A stretch of 64,000 nt of DNA from Aplysia californica (taxonomy: Eukaryota; Mollusca; Gastropoda; Aplysiida; Aplysiidae), in NCBI RefSeq assembly GCF_000002075.1, contig NW_004797272.1:3658195-3722194 (forward strand), given 5' to 3'. The notes below the pieces were generated by a model, which was not told where the DNA came from, searched no databases, and saw only the letters and a list, made by a program, of their open reading frames with translations. The position numbers and the translations under genes were made by a program. Below are positions 1-13,300 of this stretch, in pieces; position 1 is the first letter of the stretch, and every line of letters starts with the position of its first letter.

Positions 1-58
1 AAGAAGAAGAAGAAGAAGAAGAAGAAGAAGAAGAAGAAGAAGAAGAAGAAGAAAAAAA
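1..58. repeat. (AAG)n microsatellite
   Basis: Uninterrupted AAG repeats, ending in poly-A, at the window edge. Confidence 0.97.
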
Positions 59-659
59 ATTCTTAACACCCTGGGCTGTGCGGGTTTCCATAACTAAAAG
101 GAAATAGTCAGAGCAATAAAAGCTTATCTGAAAATATTCCGCGAAAGTCTCGTTTGCTGAGGTTCTACGAGTCTACGAGAAATGCAACTTAGCCAAGGCC
201 TGGGCTAGCCTGGCCTAATAAATTAATATTCTTCTTTAAAATACTTTCATGAAATAAAAATTTATTAATTTTCAGATTTATCACTTTCCCAAGTTTAGAG
301 AGTTGATCAAAGTAAAGACGCAATACTTGAATCTTGTGTTTATTTTTATACATTAGGTATGATGACAAAACATGAAACATCCTGCTGTATCGATCGAAGC
401 GTTGAGGGACCCACATAATACCCTTTTGCGCTAGACTAGAACGAAAACGCGGCAAATTCAACGCGCCTAAATTATAGATCCAGGCCAGAAGTCCAGAAGA
501 CGCGCGGTCTTGCCTCGAACGAACAAGCGAAAACAGCAGAAGGCAAAATTCGAGATCGCTTTACTTATTATTGAGCCACCGAATTGTTGAGTGTTGACGT
601 TGTAGACGGAATCTTGGCAGTTACACGTGAGTAGTCTTTTGAATATCAGTAGTTAATTA

Positions 660-2240
660 ACATAGAAATCTAGAATCTAGATTATTCTAGATCTACATGT
701 ATTATGAAGCCGATTCGGTACATGTGTCATGAGAGCGCATTCTCATTCGGCTCGGCACAGTAGTAGCCTACTCACGACTTAATTACACTTAAATCATAGA
801 TATAGATATAGATATAGATATAGATCTAGCCTTGATCACCTAGATCTAGATCTAGATATCTACAGCCAAGTCCATGATTCACCAAGAACGAAATGATTTT
901 TGTGATCTGATAACCAGTCATGTTATGATATTAAAGCCATAATCTAGATTAGAATCTAGATTTTCTAGATCTATATATCTAGATTCTAGATCTAGATCTA
1001 GATCTGGAATCTAGATATAGAAATCTAGATTCTAGATTAGAGAGATTAATAATAACTTGCGATGGAGAAATTCTAGAATCTAGATCTAAATCTAGATGTC
1101 TAGAATCTAGATTTCCAGATAGATCACTATACAAAGTCAGGGAAGATTGAAGAATACCGGACCACTCGTATACATATTGCGCGAGAATGTGGGGGGGTCT
1201 CCCCCCTGACAAAATTTTAATGAATAGATCTAGATCTACCGGTCCTAGATTCTCCTTTGAGAGATATTAAAAATAAAAACTGGGGAAAATCGTGAATTCC
1301 TAAGGTTGAGACCCGCGTTTTCGTTCTAGATCTAGTATTCTTCAATCTTACCCTGATCAATAAAAGATTCTAGATCTCGATATCTAGATTAGATCTAGAT
1401 ATAGATCTAGATCTAGATATCATGCGATACGGTCGTCCCATAGTTGTATTCTCAGACCAAGAGAGAATAAAATGGAAATAATTCTCACCCAGGGTAGACA
1501 TATCTAGTTCTAGATCTAGAATCTAGAGCTAGATAGATCTAGAGTCTGGATCTAATCTAAATCTAGATCTAGTAGAATAATGACTTTGGGTAAGACCAAT
1601 GATATGTACTATCATTGGTAAGACGTCCCATAGCTCAAAACCTAAACGAAATAAAAAGGGCGGAAACAAAAAAAAAAAAAAAAAAACAACTTGTGAGAAT
1701 GATTTGACGAGTATTCTCACACCGAGTGAGAATACTCCCACCGTCATGTTAAACATCTAGAATCTAGATCTAGATCTAAATCAAAACCATAGATGCACAC
1801 TATAAGGGGTGATTCTATGATCAAAACTGAAACTAACAAGTTTAGCTGAACATGAGTCGTGTGTGAAAGTATATATCTAAAATATAGTAGAGTCTTCTCA
1901 TTACTTTTACTGTCTCGTTTTTGCGTAATTCTAACATTTCTATTCAGTATAGGCCAGCAACTAAAAAACCCCAAACCCCTTAGCCTTAGACTTAGATCTA
2001 AGATCTAGATTCTAGACAAGAATCTAGATAATAAAATACGAGGCCTGACTTCGTTTGCACGCAAATGTCTACCCTCCCCCACCTTTTAATAATATAGGCA
2101 TTATAACGTCTCTTTTATTCACTGCCTATTTCGCCATTGCAGACTAGGTAGACTTGTTACGAATTACATAATGGCATTACTTTTTGCTATTAATCCGATA
2201 GCTGGGGTCTGAAAAGAAAGCTAGATTCTAGATCTTGTTC
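660..2240. repeat. TCTAGA/GATCTA-rich tract
   Basis: Clusters of palindromic TCTAGA and AGATCT units (664-693, 800-870, 945-1110, 1365-1420, 1500-1575, 1755-1780, 1985-2030, 2218-2236) are interspersed with ordinary sequence over 1.6 kb. No gene recognised within it. Confidence 0.85.
1709..1737. repeat. Perfect hairpin GAGTATTCTCAC-N5-GTGAGAATACTC
   Basis: 12-bp arms are fully complementary around ACCGA. A related hairpin is at 5565-5589 and two facing half-sites at 5124-5139 and 5534-5549. Confidence 0.9.
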
Positions 2241-3759
2241 AAGAGTGAGCGTGGACTAGACTCTAGTAGAGCTTTTTTCAGGTGTCTTTATCGATTGTGT
2301 ATACGACTAGACTCTGGTACGTGTATAGGGCCTAGCCTACATAGACCAGGATAATAAGCTTATTTCATGTCCTTTTTTGGACCGTTTTCGGCAAGCAACA
2401 TGGGGCAAGGCTTTTTAGTTTTAGCCTTTTCAAGCTCAAGCCGCTTCCTTCCAACACAACCAGCAATGCCTGGCCAGCTGGTCCTTTGTCCCGACTCCCG
2501 ACAGCGCTGCGTGGGCAGGGTCTTTACTATAGCACAACAAAGAATTAATCCCAGACCGCGCTCTTTTTTTTGTGGCATTGGTAGATCGACTGAACAGCCA
2601 ACGTTTGGTGTAGGTAGAAATGGATAGACCTAGATATAATATTTAGAGGTGTCTGTCTGTGTCTTTCTGTCATGGAGTCTTTAGGTCTTTTACTTTGAGG
2701 GATCAGATTTCGAACTCTTGGAGTTCATACAGAAAATAAATGTTCATTTTAGTTTATACACGGGTGAAGCATTTAGTCGGCTCTCTGAATAAGAATTAGT
2801 CATTTTGATTAGGGCCTATAATCAATATTATGGCCGGTGGTTCAGAGAAAAGACCCGTCCGTGGTTCCCGCCTGTCTTGTAAAACGTAAACCCGGTTCTT
2901 TTACAGCATGCAAAAAAGTCTGCTCTTGGCTATATTTAGCAAATCGTTATGCTTGAATACACCTGACAAGTGCAGGGGGACTACTTGGCTACGTGACGCA
3001 ATTCTGAACCAAGCACACCGATAGATTCTTTAATGAAAGACGGGAAGTACGTAGGCTAACCTACTAATAGTCTACCCCTCGATGACTGAGATAGGCCTAT
3101 TATTGATTAGCCTATGACCAGTAAAGCCTCTGATCGGCTAGACTGTTTTATAGAACGTATAGCATAGGTAGGCCTAGGCCAGAATAAATTAATATTGGTA
3201 GACATATGGCGCGAAATGAGAAAGGTTTGCATATCATTGCCTTGCTTGGCCTATTCTAAATTTAGCGTCATGCGTGGGAGGGAAATCCCACGCGCGCAAA
3301 CTGGCCGCGCGCGCGCCGAATAGGCCAGAGCTCGCCCAGTCTTGATGGGATTGCTGTGCGTCGGTGAAATTAGACCGGCACATGGTTTCGAGTACCACCA
3401 GTGTAACGGTACCGGTACCGGTACTGGGATAAGATGGTATCAGAGGCTCTTGAAGTCTTCGCATCTCGAGTTTTCCTAGCTGCTCCCCCCCCCCTTCAGC
3501 CCCCGCTCCCACCCCACCCCAAATAATGAAGACATCTAAATAAATGAATAAATTAAAAACAACAACACAACAACAAACAAACAAACAAAAAACACATTCG
3601 CTGCGCTCCGAGACTCGTGTCCTTGCATGAGCTTTTCATGGCATGACGAGTGAATATTAGGCAAGGCGGGCACAGGGCAATTTTAGTTGCTTAACAGTTG
3701 CTGTCTCCGGGCAACTTATTTTATACACCGCACGCTCATAGGTAAGCAACAGCCAGGCA
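2241..3759. other. Upstream region with no recognised gene
   Basis: No conserved frame or repeat was recognised. It includes a GC-rich patch with GCGCGCGC near 3305-3316, a (GGTACC)-type run at 3408-3426, poly-C at 3485-3493 and an ACAAAC-rich stretch at 3555-3590. Confidence 0.5.
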
Positions 3760-4198
3760 GCCGTAGGTTATCATCAATTCTGACTTCCTCATTTGACGTG
3801 GTAGGCGCTAGGCCTAGATACTTCCCAGTACCGTCAATTATAATGGAGGCCTGGTGCCGGTACTGAAACCGCTTACGGTAGCCAAGGCTAATACCGTGAG
3901 TTTCGGTACTGGGAACCGGTTCCTGTCCAGCACTGGGCCAGTGGTGGGAGTGTCGTTGGCTAAGCCCCGTTCTCTGATTGGTCGGGGCGTTTTCTATTCG
4001 CTCAACTTGGCCTCGACTCGACTTGCTGCGCTCGGCGCTCGATAGGCCCTAGAGAGGCCTAGTTTGCACGTGGTGGCAGAAATTGAGACGCGCATAGAGA
4101 CGCATTGTTCACAAAAAGCGGTCCTGGAAACGAGCATGTCAGAGTGGTAGTGCCTTTATTTAATAACTTATTTCTCCCGTATTTTCACATTCCTACAG
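3760..4198 (+). promoter_or_regulatory. Putative promoter and noncoding first exon of copy 1
   Basis: This block recurs in the same position relative to all three CNT copies (also 40445-40790 on - and 47020-47369 on +). It contains CTGATTGGTCGGGGCG (ATTGG CCAAT-type box next to GGGGCG) at about 3974-3989, and a conserved stretch around GCGGTCCTGGAAACGAG. It ends in CCTACAG followed by GTGAGA, a good 5' splice site. No TATA box stands out. The transcription start is not determined, and the splice reading is an inference: the same AG could be an acceptor, with a donor at 4284 (AAT followed by GTGAGT). Confidence 0.5.
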
Positions 4199-5564
4199 GT
4201 GAGATGTTCTACTTTCAATTTCATATTTTGTCTTTTTCTTATTATGATTATCAGTTTGAGCCAGTCACTTTCACATTGAGAATGTGAGTACCGGCAATAC
4301 GAAATCTGAGTAGGACAAGGTCATTGATGTTTACGCGCACGTGCATAGATCTACTTGTGTGTAGATACTACAGCAGTTGTTTTCGATTTTGGCTGTGGAA
4401 ACGAAAAAGTTGTTAAAACACACAAACGGAATCGGATCCCACCTTTAATTTTATTTGAATCTTGAAATTGAAAGAGAAACGGTTATGGCATGGGCCTACT
4501 ACTGCTAGATTCCATTACAACCATGTCTCACAGCGCCTCGTCACTCATGGCGATGATGCAACTGCCATGTGAAGGAAGCCAGTCATAGCCACCCTAATAG
4601 TAGGCTAGTAGTGGAGAAATACTCTGTACGTGGTTTTTGTTGCTCTCGCCTGTAAATGATGTAGGGAATAGATCTAGATATATAACTGATCTTTGATTCC
4701 CCTAGGAACATGGTTCGGTCCCGACATAGACAAGTTGGCTGTTGTATCGGTGTATTTAGTATAGCCTATTCAGTTTGTGCGGTTGCCGAGGCGATAATTG
4801 TTTAGGAAGGACTTCCTTTCCGGCCGTTTTATTTCTTTATTTTATTAGAAGATAAATGAAGTGTGGGCCTTAAGTTATTTTTACCTTAAACTTCTGCCTT
4901 TATTTGCTTAACAAGTTGAATGATGGATGGAATATTATATATTGTCTTCAATATTGAACTTAACAGCACACCCTTGGCATTCTGCCTAACATTTTTTTTT
5001 CTTCTGAAGAGACGTCTGCAGGACTTAAAGCAGTGGCCAGTTGTTGTGAGGAAACCTTATTGGAAATTTTGCTTCTAATAGTAAATTAGAAGCCTTCTCA
5101 GCTAATGATTTATTGTCCGAAAGTGGCTATTCTCACCCGCCCGGAAGTTCACGCAAGATCAACTCCTCCCCTCTTCTCTCTCTCTCTGTCTCTTTCTGAA
5201 TACTGTCTATCGGTGTGGACGATCAAATTGACCAAAACAAAGTAAAAAAATGATGTTAAAACACAAAAGTAAATTAATTTGGTTGTCTACAAAGATGCTA
5301 CGGCTATTTAACTTTTCGAATCGAGCCGAACTACGCGGGTCGCCATTTTGTTTTGCCCGGAAATTCTCGCTCTACTCCTCTCTCTCTTTCTCTCTCTCTC
5401 TCCACTGCCCACAGACAAAATTGTACGCTTTTAGTAGGCTACAGTTGTAATGGAACGTTTGTTCACGGCACAGAATTCTACAATTTTTCTGTTATCACAG
5501 TGTAGAATTCTGTGGTTTAGGGTGAACGCGCACCGGGTGAGAATAGCCACAAGACTCGCCTGCA

Positions 5565-5589
5565 CTATTCTCACTCCGGGTGAGAATAG
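5565..5589. repeat. Perfect hairpin CTATTCTCAC-N5-GTGAGAATAG
   Basis: 10-bp arms around TCCGG. Its core TATTCTCAC/GTGAGAATA is shared with the hairpin at 1709-1737. Confidence 0.9.
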
Positions 5590-5932
5590 AGGTGGCCTTA
5601 TTGTCCAAGATGGGACTTTCCTGGTCTCAGACTGCTCGACAGAGACAATCCACCATCACCTGAAAACACATCGAATTCACACACAGAAATACCATGTCTG
5701 CCCCCGGAATGGAAAAAATTGAAAGAATATACTATAGGCTCGGCCAATAATATGTGGGTGTGGGTTAAGCTACTACAATGTCCCTTTGGACCTAACGATA
5801 GACCCACTGCACCAACCACGATCTTTGGACTTTGGTGGATAACACCTCAATCAGCAATGGCATTGATTTCGACATGTTAGGGGCTTTGTGATTCACTTGA
5901 ACTGTTTACAGGATGGACAACTTGACATAATA

Positions 5933-6088
5933 CAGTTAAACCTGCTCTGACGGCCACCTGTATAAAGACAGTCCCCTGTACCAATGGTCACTTCCTATTT
6001 CCTCCCAGACGTAGTTTTTAAAAATTAATATTGTAAGACAGCCCCTTTTCTCCGGGACCACGGGTGGCTGTCTTAGACAAGTTTAACT
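5933..6088 (+). mobile_element. MITE-like element with imperfect inverted ends upstream of copy 1
   Basis: Starts CAGTTAAACCTGCTCTGACG and ends with a diverged inverse (GGTGGCTGTCTTAGACAAG then TTTAACT). TA precedes it. A diverged copy lies at 48783-48929, in the matching position upstream of copy 2, so it predates the gene duplication. Confidence 0.55.
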
Positions 6089-6089
6089 C

Positions 6090-7150
6090 TTCAATTTGCT
6101 AGCATCTGCGTTTGTTGCCATTTTTAAATTCAAAAGTTGCCCCAAAAAGTGGCAAAAGTTGCCCAAAAAGTTGCCATTAATTTTCAAGCTTTCAACTCTG
6201 TGACGACGTAATATACCAATATGTTGATAGAGGTAACAATCTAAAGCGCCAGAATTTCTTGTGCTCTGTTTTAAGCATTCAGAATATCATTTGTAGTCAC
6301 CCGGAGGTTAAAAACGTGAAAAATAAAGGTTTCACAATAGAATGAAATCAAAATTAGAAAAGCACAATGAATAACCACAAAAATTAACTAATTAGGGCGC
6401 GTGCCACCTATTGGAAGATTGGCTGTTTTAACCCTAAACGTGTGTAATTAAAAAAAAGTAGGCTTGCAGGATACCACATGTAAATTGTATTATGGAATCA
6501 CACACAATTGGGGCGTGCCAGTGTCAGTATTTTCAGTTTTGATGGAGACACGCTCTAACATAACTCATTTCTATTAAATTGAATGACATTGCGCTGTATA
6601 AACGGAAAAAAAAAAGAAAAACAAATCATCAGAACAATTTTTACCAAAATTAACACCAACAAATTAAAACTCAAGAAAGAGGGAAAAATAAAAGACAGTC
6701 AGCAATATAAACAGTATGTAATGTAATGTACTTATATTCTCCGCATGAAAATAGATACACATGGACATCTTAAAACTTATCAAAATACATGTCTAGTATG
6801 TTATGAAGTAGCTTTGTTGTTTTGTCTTTTTTGAAAAATTATACAAAAATCACGGCCGCGATTTGCGGACCAAAAAATGCCCAAAATCGCTGGCAGTTTG
6901 AGCCAACCATTGTATCAGGAACCATCACTTGCCATCGCCATATTAATAAGTATGATCCTTTCAAGTTGTACACTATAAATATATATATATATTTTTTAAA
7001 AATAAGAAAACATATTGTCACCTTGGTATTTTCTACAATGAAACAATAACGTATTACTTATAAATGGAACTTTGTTTTCATTTCTTTTGCCTTCAACTGC
7101 TTCTTGTTCTTTCTCTCTGTATATATACCCATATTGTTTGCTTTGGATTT
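6090..7150. other. Intron-like region before copy 1 exon 1, nothing recognised
   Basis: AT-rich sequence. The last ~300 bp resemble 48950-49180 upstream of copy 2 exon 1 (for example GCCATCGCCATATT and GTCAGCTGCTTGTTCT-like blocks), supporting a shared 5' intron. Confidence 0.5.
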
Positions 7151-7161
7151 AGAACACAAAG

Positions 7162-7336
7162 ATGCCTTTTACAACGAGCTCCCCAAAGAAGGCTCCCATC
7201 CCAGGACCAAATGATTCTGGAGTTAGCATACGGCTTGGTGATGTTTCCACACCCAACAGCAGTGAATCAGATGAACTGGAGAAGCTGAGCCCAGGGGACT
7301 ATGAGAAGTCAGACCTGACGATTGACATTGAAGATG
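7162..7336 (+). CDS. SLC28-like: Copy 1 coding exon 1: N-terminal cytoplasmic segment
   Basis: Encodes aa 1-58 plus one base of codon 59. The segment is hydrophilic, rich in Ser, Pro, Asp and Glu, and ends in an acidic TIDIEDG stretch. The exon itself probably starts at 7153 after the acceptor AG, so nine 5'UTR bases precede the ATG. The donor is GTGAGC. It differs from copy 2 at 11 of 59 residues. Confidence 0.9.
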
Positions 7337-10300
7337 GTGAGCTGTACTTTTATTGTATAGCATGCACTGGAATGTAGTGCCAATAGATAATTTGTGTTGT
7401 GTATCAATTTTGTGAACTAAATGTCTTACTTTTGGTGCCATGCTTCTGACTTTTATACTTTTGGTACGTGTCGACACTTAGAATGAAGGTTCATGATGCA
7501 TTTGCATATTTAAAAAAAAAATTCATACTTCACGCTTAGGTAAATCTTTTACAATTTATAATAGTATGAAATAATAAAATAAGCCTATTAAAATTAAAAG
7601 ATGGCGTCAGTTGAAAATCTATGAACGTGAACACTTGTGAATTTCGAGAACTAACTCATTTTATCAGCACACCTCCTAATTAGGGTATTTAAGAGGCGGG
7701 ATATCTGAATTTAACTTCCGTCTCTGACAGAACTAAGCCAAATGGATTGAGTCTTGAAAACCTCACAAAACAACCCAAGTTCCAGAATGCCCTGTCAGGG
7801 ATTTGAACTAAGGCCTTCTGCTCCGTATTCCAGCATGATATCAACTGAGTTAACAGAGCACCCACGCTAACATTTGGTCTGCTGCCGTGTTATGTCCTTG
7901 CTGCTGTGTGGTGAGGTGTCAGCAAACTAGCAGACAGCTGCACAGGTCAATTAGCAGTTTGTCCCATCAGTATGTCATCCACATGTCTCTTGCCTCATCA
8001 TTAGCACCTCATTCTGCATGGCTCTTTGTTTTTTTGTTTCTTTTTTTAGACAAGCTGGATGCCGTTGATGATGATGAGGATGGAGATTCAAGTCAGTCAT
8101 CATCAGTCATTAGTATTGTGAGCGATTACTGTGGATCCAAGTTGAAATGGGTATGTGTGCATTTCACCTTCCTTCTCTGTCACCTTCCTTTGTAACATTT
8201 CACACTTAAAGTCATGTCTTCAGTATATTCTTTTCTTCCCTTCTTTCTCTCTTTTTTTCTTTAACACTTTGCCCCCACAGGACGCCATTCGGCGACGGTA
8301 AGAAGCTGTCCATTTTCCCCTCCGATTGGCGCCGGTGTGATATAGCGTGTACCGCACCTGTATCCTGGTCCGTGAGGATAATGTTGCACGCTGTGTGGGT
8401 GGAAAGTGTTTAACAAGCACTTCATGCTTCTACTAGCCAAAAATTTTCTGCCGTTTTTGAAAACTTGTTACTTATTCATTTTGTGGACTAATTCAATGTA
8501 GGTAGTTTTAATGGCGTGTGTATTTTGGGGTAGTGGTGGGTGCAGTTTAAAGGACCAGAGTTGTTTAAATCTTTTGTACAGTTATTTTGAAATTTCAACA
8601 CATGAGGATGTTTCCTCTGATAAATTGTTCTAAATTTAAGTTTATTTTAAATAGTTCATTCTGTATGGATTGCCAATGGTTGTTCTTTTAGTTTGTTATG
8701 CTGCTTATTTATGTACTGCAGTTATATATATATATACATATGCTGTGAAAGTTTTAATTGATAATGGAGGTTGGTTCGTGAGTACTCTTGTGTGGTTTGC
8801 TCCTTATTTCCTGTCAAAAACATCTTATCATCCTTATCTCTCCTCCTTTTGTGTTTGTTACTTTGTTGTAACACGTGCTATCTTTGATACTTATATGACC
8901 TAATTGTGTTATAGGATCTAATTGTGTTGCAAAAGTGCGTAAAACTATTCTTAAAAAACAAAAGCAAGATTGAAAATGTTGTCTTTTTTGTTGTTCTACA
9001 GATAGTGCTTGCAATCCTGTGCATGGCATATGCAGGTTACTTTATCTGGGCGTTGGTTGTTGCTGCCATCCACAAATGCGATGAGGACCATGATGTTGTG
9101 CCGCTCATCTGTCTCACAGTTGCTGCTCTGCTCATTGTCATCATAACATTTGTGAAGGAAAAATTTTCCGATGACATCAACCAGTCAGTTCTTGTACCTC
9201 TGAACAAAAGTATCAGTAACCACTGGCACATTCTGAAATGGTTAGTTTTTTCAAGTTAGCTTCTTTCAAGTAGTGTATACTTTTGATAATCTGTAAGTCA
9301 TGTTCTTGAAACCTTGAGGCTTTTTCTTTCTTCCTTCCTTTCTTTCTTTCTCTCTCTTTCTTTCTTTCTTTTTTTCTTTCTTTCTTTTTTTAAAAAGATG
9401 CTGGGTCTTTGAATACCTTTTTTTGTGGTGACAATTAATTCTGGCTTTGGATTTTTATTTGATTGCTGAAATGTTGGGTTTTGGAGCATGAGAGGGAGCA
9501 GGTGTAGCCTTCTTTGAACATCTATCATCTAAGGTTTTGTGTGTCGGAGAACAGAGGCGTTCAATAGCAGATGTCTGTTATTCTGCATAATTGGTTTGCT
9601 AACCGCCTTATATGGGCAGAAAGGAAATGTATCCATGTCTGTTCTTAGTCACCAGCCCAACATATTCGTAGGTAATGTTGCTACAACGCTTGAATCATAA
9701 CAAGAATAGAAAGATGACATCTTTTACTTGTATTATTATTTTTTTAAAAATATTTTGAATTGTTGAATTCATTGGTGTGGGTTAGAAAAATATACATATG
9801 GTATGTTATTTCAGCACCTTTTACTCATTATAATGCAGTAAACTCAGCCAAAAAGATTTAACCCCTTCTGAGCCATTGTTGACTGTTTTTGTCTTTGAAA
9901 CATTTGATAGTTAAGTCAGAGAGAGAAAGGAAAAAGTAGCATCATCACCAGTTTGCTTTATCTGAGCTATTTTAATCTTTTTGCAACGGGTAATATATTA
10001 CAACTATTTGTCAGTAACCTAGAGAAGAGTGATATTTTAATTATTCCTTTCAGTGCTTGCATTGTGACTGGCCTGAATGTATACCTGATACGATACAAAT
10101 GTTCTTTCAGGATCCTGGCAGTTGCACCTATTTTGGGCATTCTTGCAATCATCATCGTGTCTGCAGTTCAAAGACCATCAAATCTCATTTCCCTCATGGG
10201 CTGGATGTTTTTAGTGTGCGTCCTGATCTTCTGCTCAAGAGCTCCAAGAAAAGTAAGTTTGCACTGGAGATTACCCGACTTTAATGACGTTGTGTTTCAA

Positions 10301-13300
10301 GTCTGGTGGAAATGAAAATATCAATGTGTCAGACAAAACCAATTAAATTTCTCTGAAATATTTAATCATCGAGATGTGTCCTTCCTCTGTAGCATGTCCA
10401 TTTCCTGGTTGCTTTCTGTAACGTGTCCTGCTCCTACTTTGCGCAACCTTCTGTGCGTGTTCACTTGGGGTTCACTTTTATTGGTTCAACATTAATAATG
10501 GTAATGGTAATCGCTTTCCCCCCATTTTCTCTAGTTGGCTCACGCAATGGCAATGGAGAAACTTTTAACATAATTCAAAACACTCGGGGGGGGGGGTTAG
10601 AACCGAAGTAGAAGAATGACATTATAACAACAAATGATTATAGCAATAACATTTTGAACCATTCCGCGGCGTGCAACAATGCTGGGGCAAAAGTGTGTGC
10701 ACAGCACATGAAAAAAATTGTTTGCGAAATAGGAAAAAGGACGCGCCATGGAGAACAGCTCGGAAATGGACACACTATGGAGAACGGACATGCCACTGAG
10801 TCCTACACATAAATATAATGTGAACAGAAAAGTCATAGGCAATGATTGAAATCTTTGCAAGCTTTATAGTTCTTTCCACAATTCTATCAAATACTTCTCT
10901 GATTTTTGCTCACAATTTCATATTCAAACTAACTCTTGACAGTTCTTGGGTTTTTGACCAATTTGTCAAGACAAAGGTGGTTGTCAAAAAAAATTCATAC
11001 AAATTTCAATTAGATTCTATTCGATGGATATTCCATTGGTAACTTTTAGGTGAATTCTTAGTTTAATGATCAGTCTTAAAAAGGAATTCAAGAAGGCAGA
11101 TGGATTGGGTAATTTAGGAAAATACACTACTCATTTTTTATTTTAGTGTGAAAAAAACGTCTGTTTTTCTCCTTGTCAACAGAATCAAGTCTGACATTTA
11201 TGTACAAGAATCAAACTGGATATATTTGATTTAAAAAAACAAAACAATTTTAGCCTCCTAAAGCCTTGGAACATTTTGACGAATGAACTGTTAGTCTTTG
11301 AAAGTGTTTCACATTGGTAAAACTTAATGTAACCACTAGAGACTGATTAAGGATTAGATTGTAGTAATACATTAGTCATTAGTTTTTTGATGGAACATTT
11401 TCTGTCTTCAGGTGAAATGGAGGCCCGTTGTCGGTGGCTTTGCACTGCAGTTTTACTTTGCCACTCTGATTTTGAAATGGGACAAAGGATACGACATGTT
11501 TAATGCTGTTGGAAAGGGATTCACAACGTTTCTCAGATACAGCGAATATGGGGCAGCTTTTGTGTTTGGCAATCTGGATGATCACTTCTTTGCCTTTAAG
11601 GTGACTATGTTTGATTGATCAGTTAGAGCGTATCCTGTTGGGTGTATATTTTATTAACATCTGAAATAGCTGGTACTGTTTTTTTTTTTTTCTTTTTCTC
11701 TTATTTGCTCTCCGAATGGCTTTCCATATTATGTCGTATATGAAAGGTAAAGATTAAATTTTGACAAATAGAAATGAAAATTTAATTGGTTTGCATATAT
11801 ATCTACTTCTGTGGCTGATTATTTATGACATTTGCTTTCGCTTGCTCTGGAAAATAATTTTAATAAGGATACTCATGGTGTCGTCTTATTTCTGTAAAGG
11901 TAAATAAGGGATTTGAAGAGAGGAAAGTTTTGGCATGGTATTCTCTTCCGTTGAATATTTGCGCTATTGTGATGCTTATGACTTTTTGCGAACATTCTTC
12001 GAAGGTCAGACGGTCATCGGAGTATTTTATAGTCATCAACCAATTTTTATTACATTGGTAATAATGCTGCATATTGACTCTGCTGTTGTAAAAATACATA
12101 CACATATTAGTATTAGACTCAGAATAAAATTTAATATATCTCTGTTTCTCTTCTCCAGGTTCTTCCAGTAATAATTTTCTTCAGCTGCGTAATTACAATG
12201 CTTTACCACCTCCGTGTTATGCAAGTCATCATCGGCAAAATTGCCTTTGTCATGAGAGTTACCTTAGGCACCACAGCCGCTGAGTCTTTGTGTGCTGCAG
12301 GGAACATCTTTGTAGGACAGGTGAGAAAGGATATATGGCTGTCTGCCTGTACTGACTTAGTCAGTTTAAATAATTTAGTATGCAGATGAATGTAAAGTGC
12401 AAGACTCGTCATTTGCTGATGTTGAATTTCCTGGCCTCTGCTTCGTCATATTTATGTACCATCAACTTACTTCCTTAATTTAAGACCTTTTCTCTTCATT
12501 TAGGTATTGCACGAGAATCTTTTAATCCGTGTCTTGTTTCTCATAGATCATATTTGTTCATGACGTGGTGGAATTAAGCGCTCATCAATTTTTGGGCATA
12601 TAGAGAGTTATTTAATATCATTTTAAGGCTTGTTCGTCTTGCATTAGATGAAAAAACCCATCTCTCTCTTGAATAGATGTTGAAATATTTGCGATTGAAG
12701 GAGATGGGGATCACTTGGTATGAGAGGTAAAAATTAGTGAGAAAATAGTGATTTCTTTGATTCCATTGTTTTGACGAGCGCCTAATTTTTTTCCATGCTG
12801 CCTCACATATGTGTTCATAATTTTTTGTTGTTGGCTACTGAGATTTTGTATAGAATGGGTTACATTTGAAAAGTGTTACTGCTTTTTATATGCTGAACCC
12901 AATTCCTTGTAATCCACTTAAAATTTGTTTTCCTTGAAGTGAAATGAACCTTTCAGCTTGCGTAAACTTTCTACCTTTTTTGCCTGTGGTGTCCAAGGCC
13001 AACTGTATATGTAATTGATAAATCTATACCTATTCCCAAGGCCCTCAAGAAAAAAGTGTATAATTACTCCATGAATTTGTTGTTTCATTGTGGGAATTCC
13101 ATGTCTGCAAGAATAAGCATTTGGTGAAAAGAGAGGAAACTACTTCTTTTGAATAATAGCGTTCTTTATTGTTTGAAGTTACCAAGCTGGTAAAAAAAGT
13201 GTTATTTTTTGTTTTTTTAACTTAATCAGTCTTTAAAGTTGTTCTTACAGGTTAGTTGCCTTTTTATCCCCACAGACTGAGGCACCAATAATGATCCGTC

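Noticed and set aside
8281-8297. 17-bp microexon-like segment in copy 1 intron 2, flanked by CCCCACAG and GTAAGA
   Set aside because: Including it would break the reading frame, and copy 2 lacks it entirely. Exons 2 and 3 join in phase without it.
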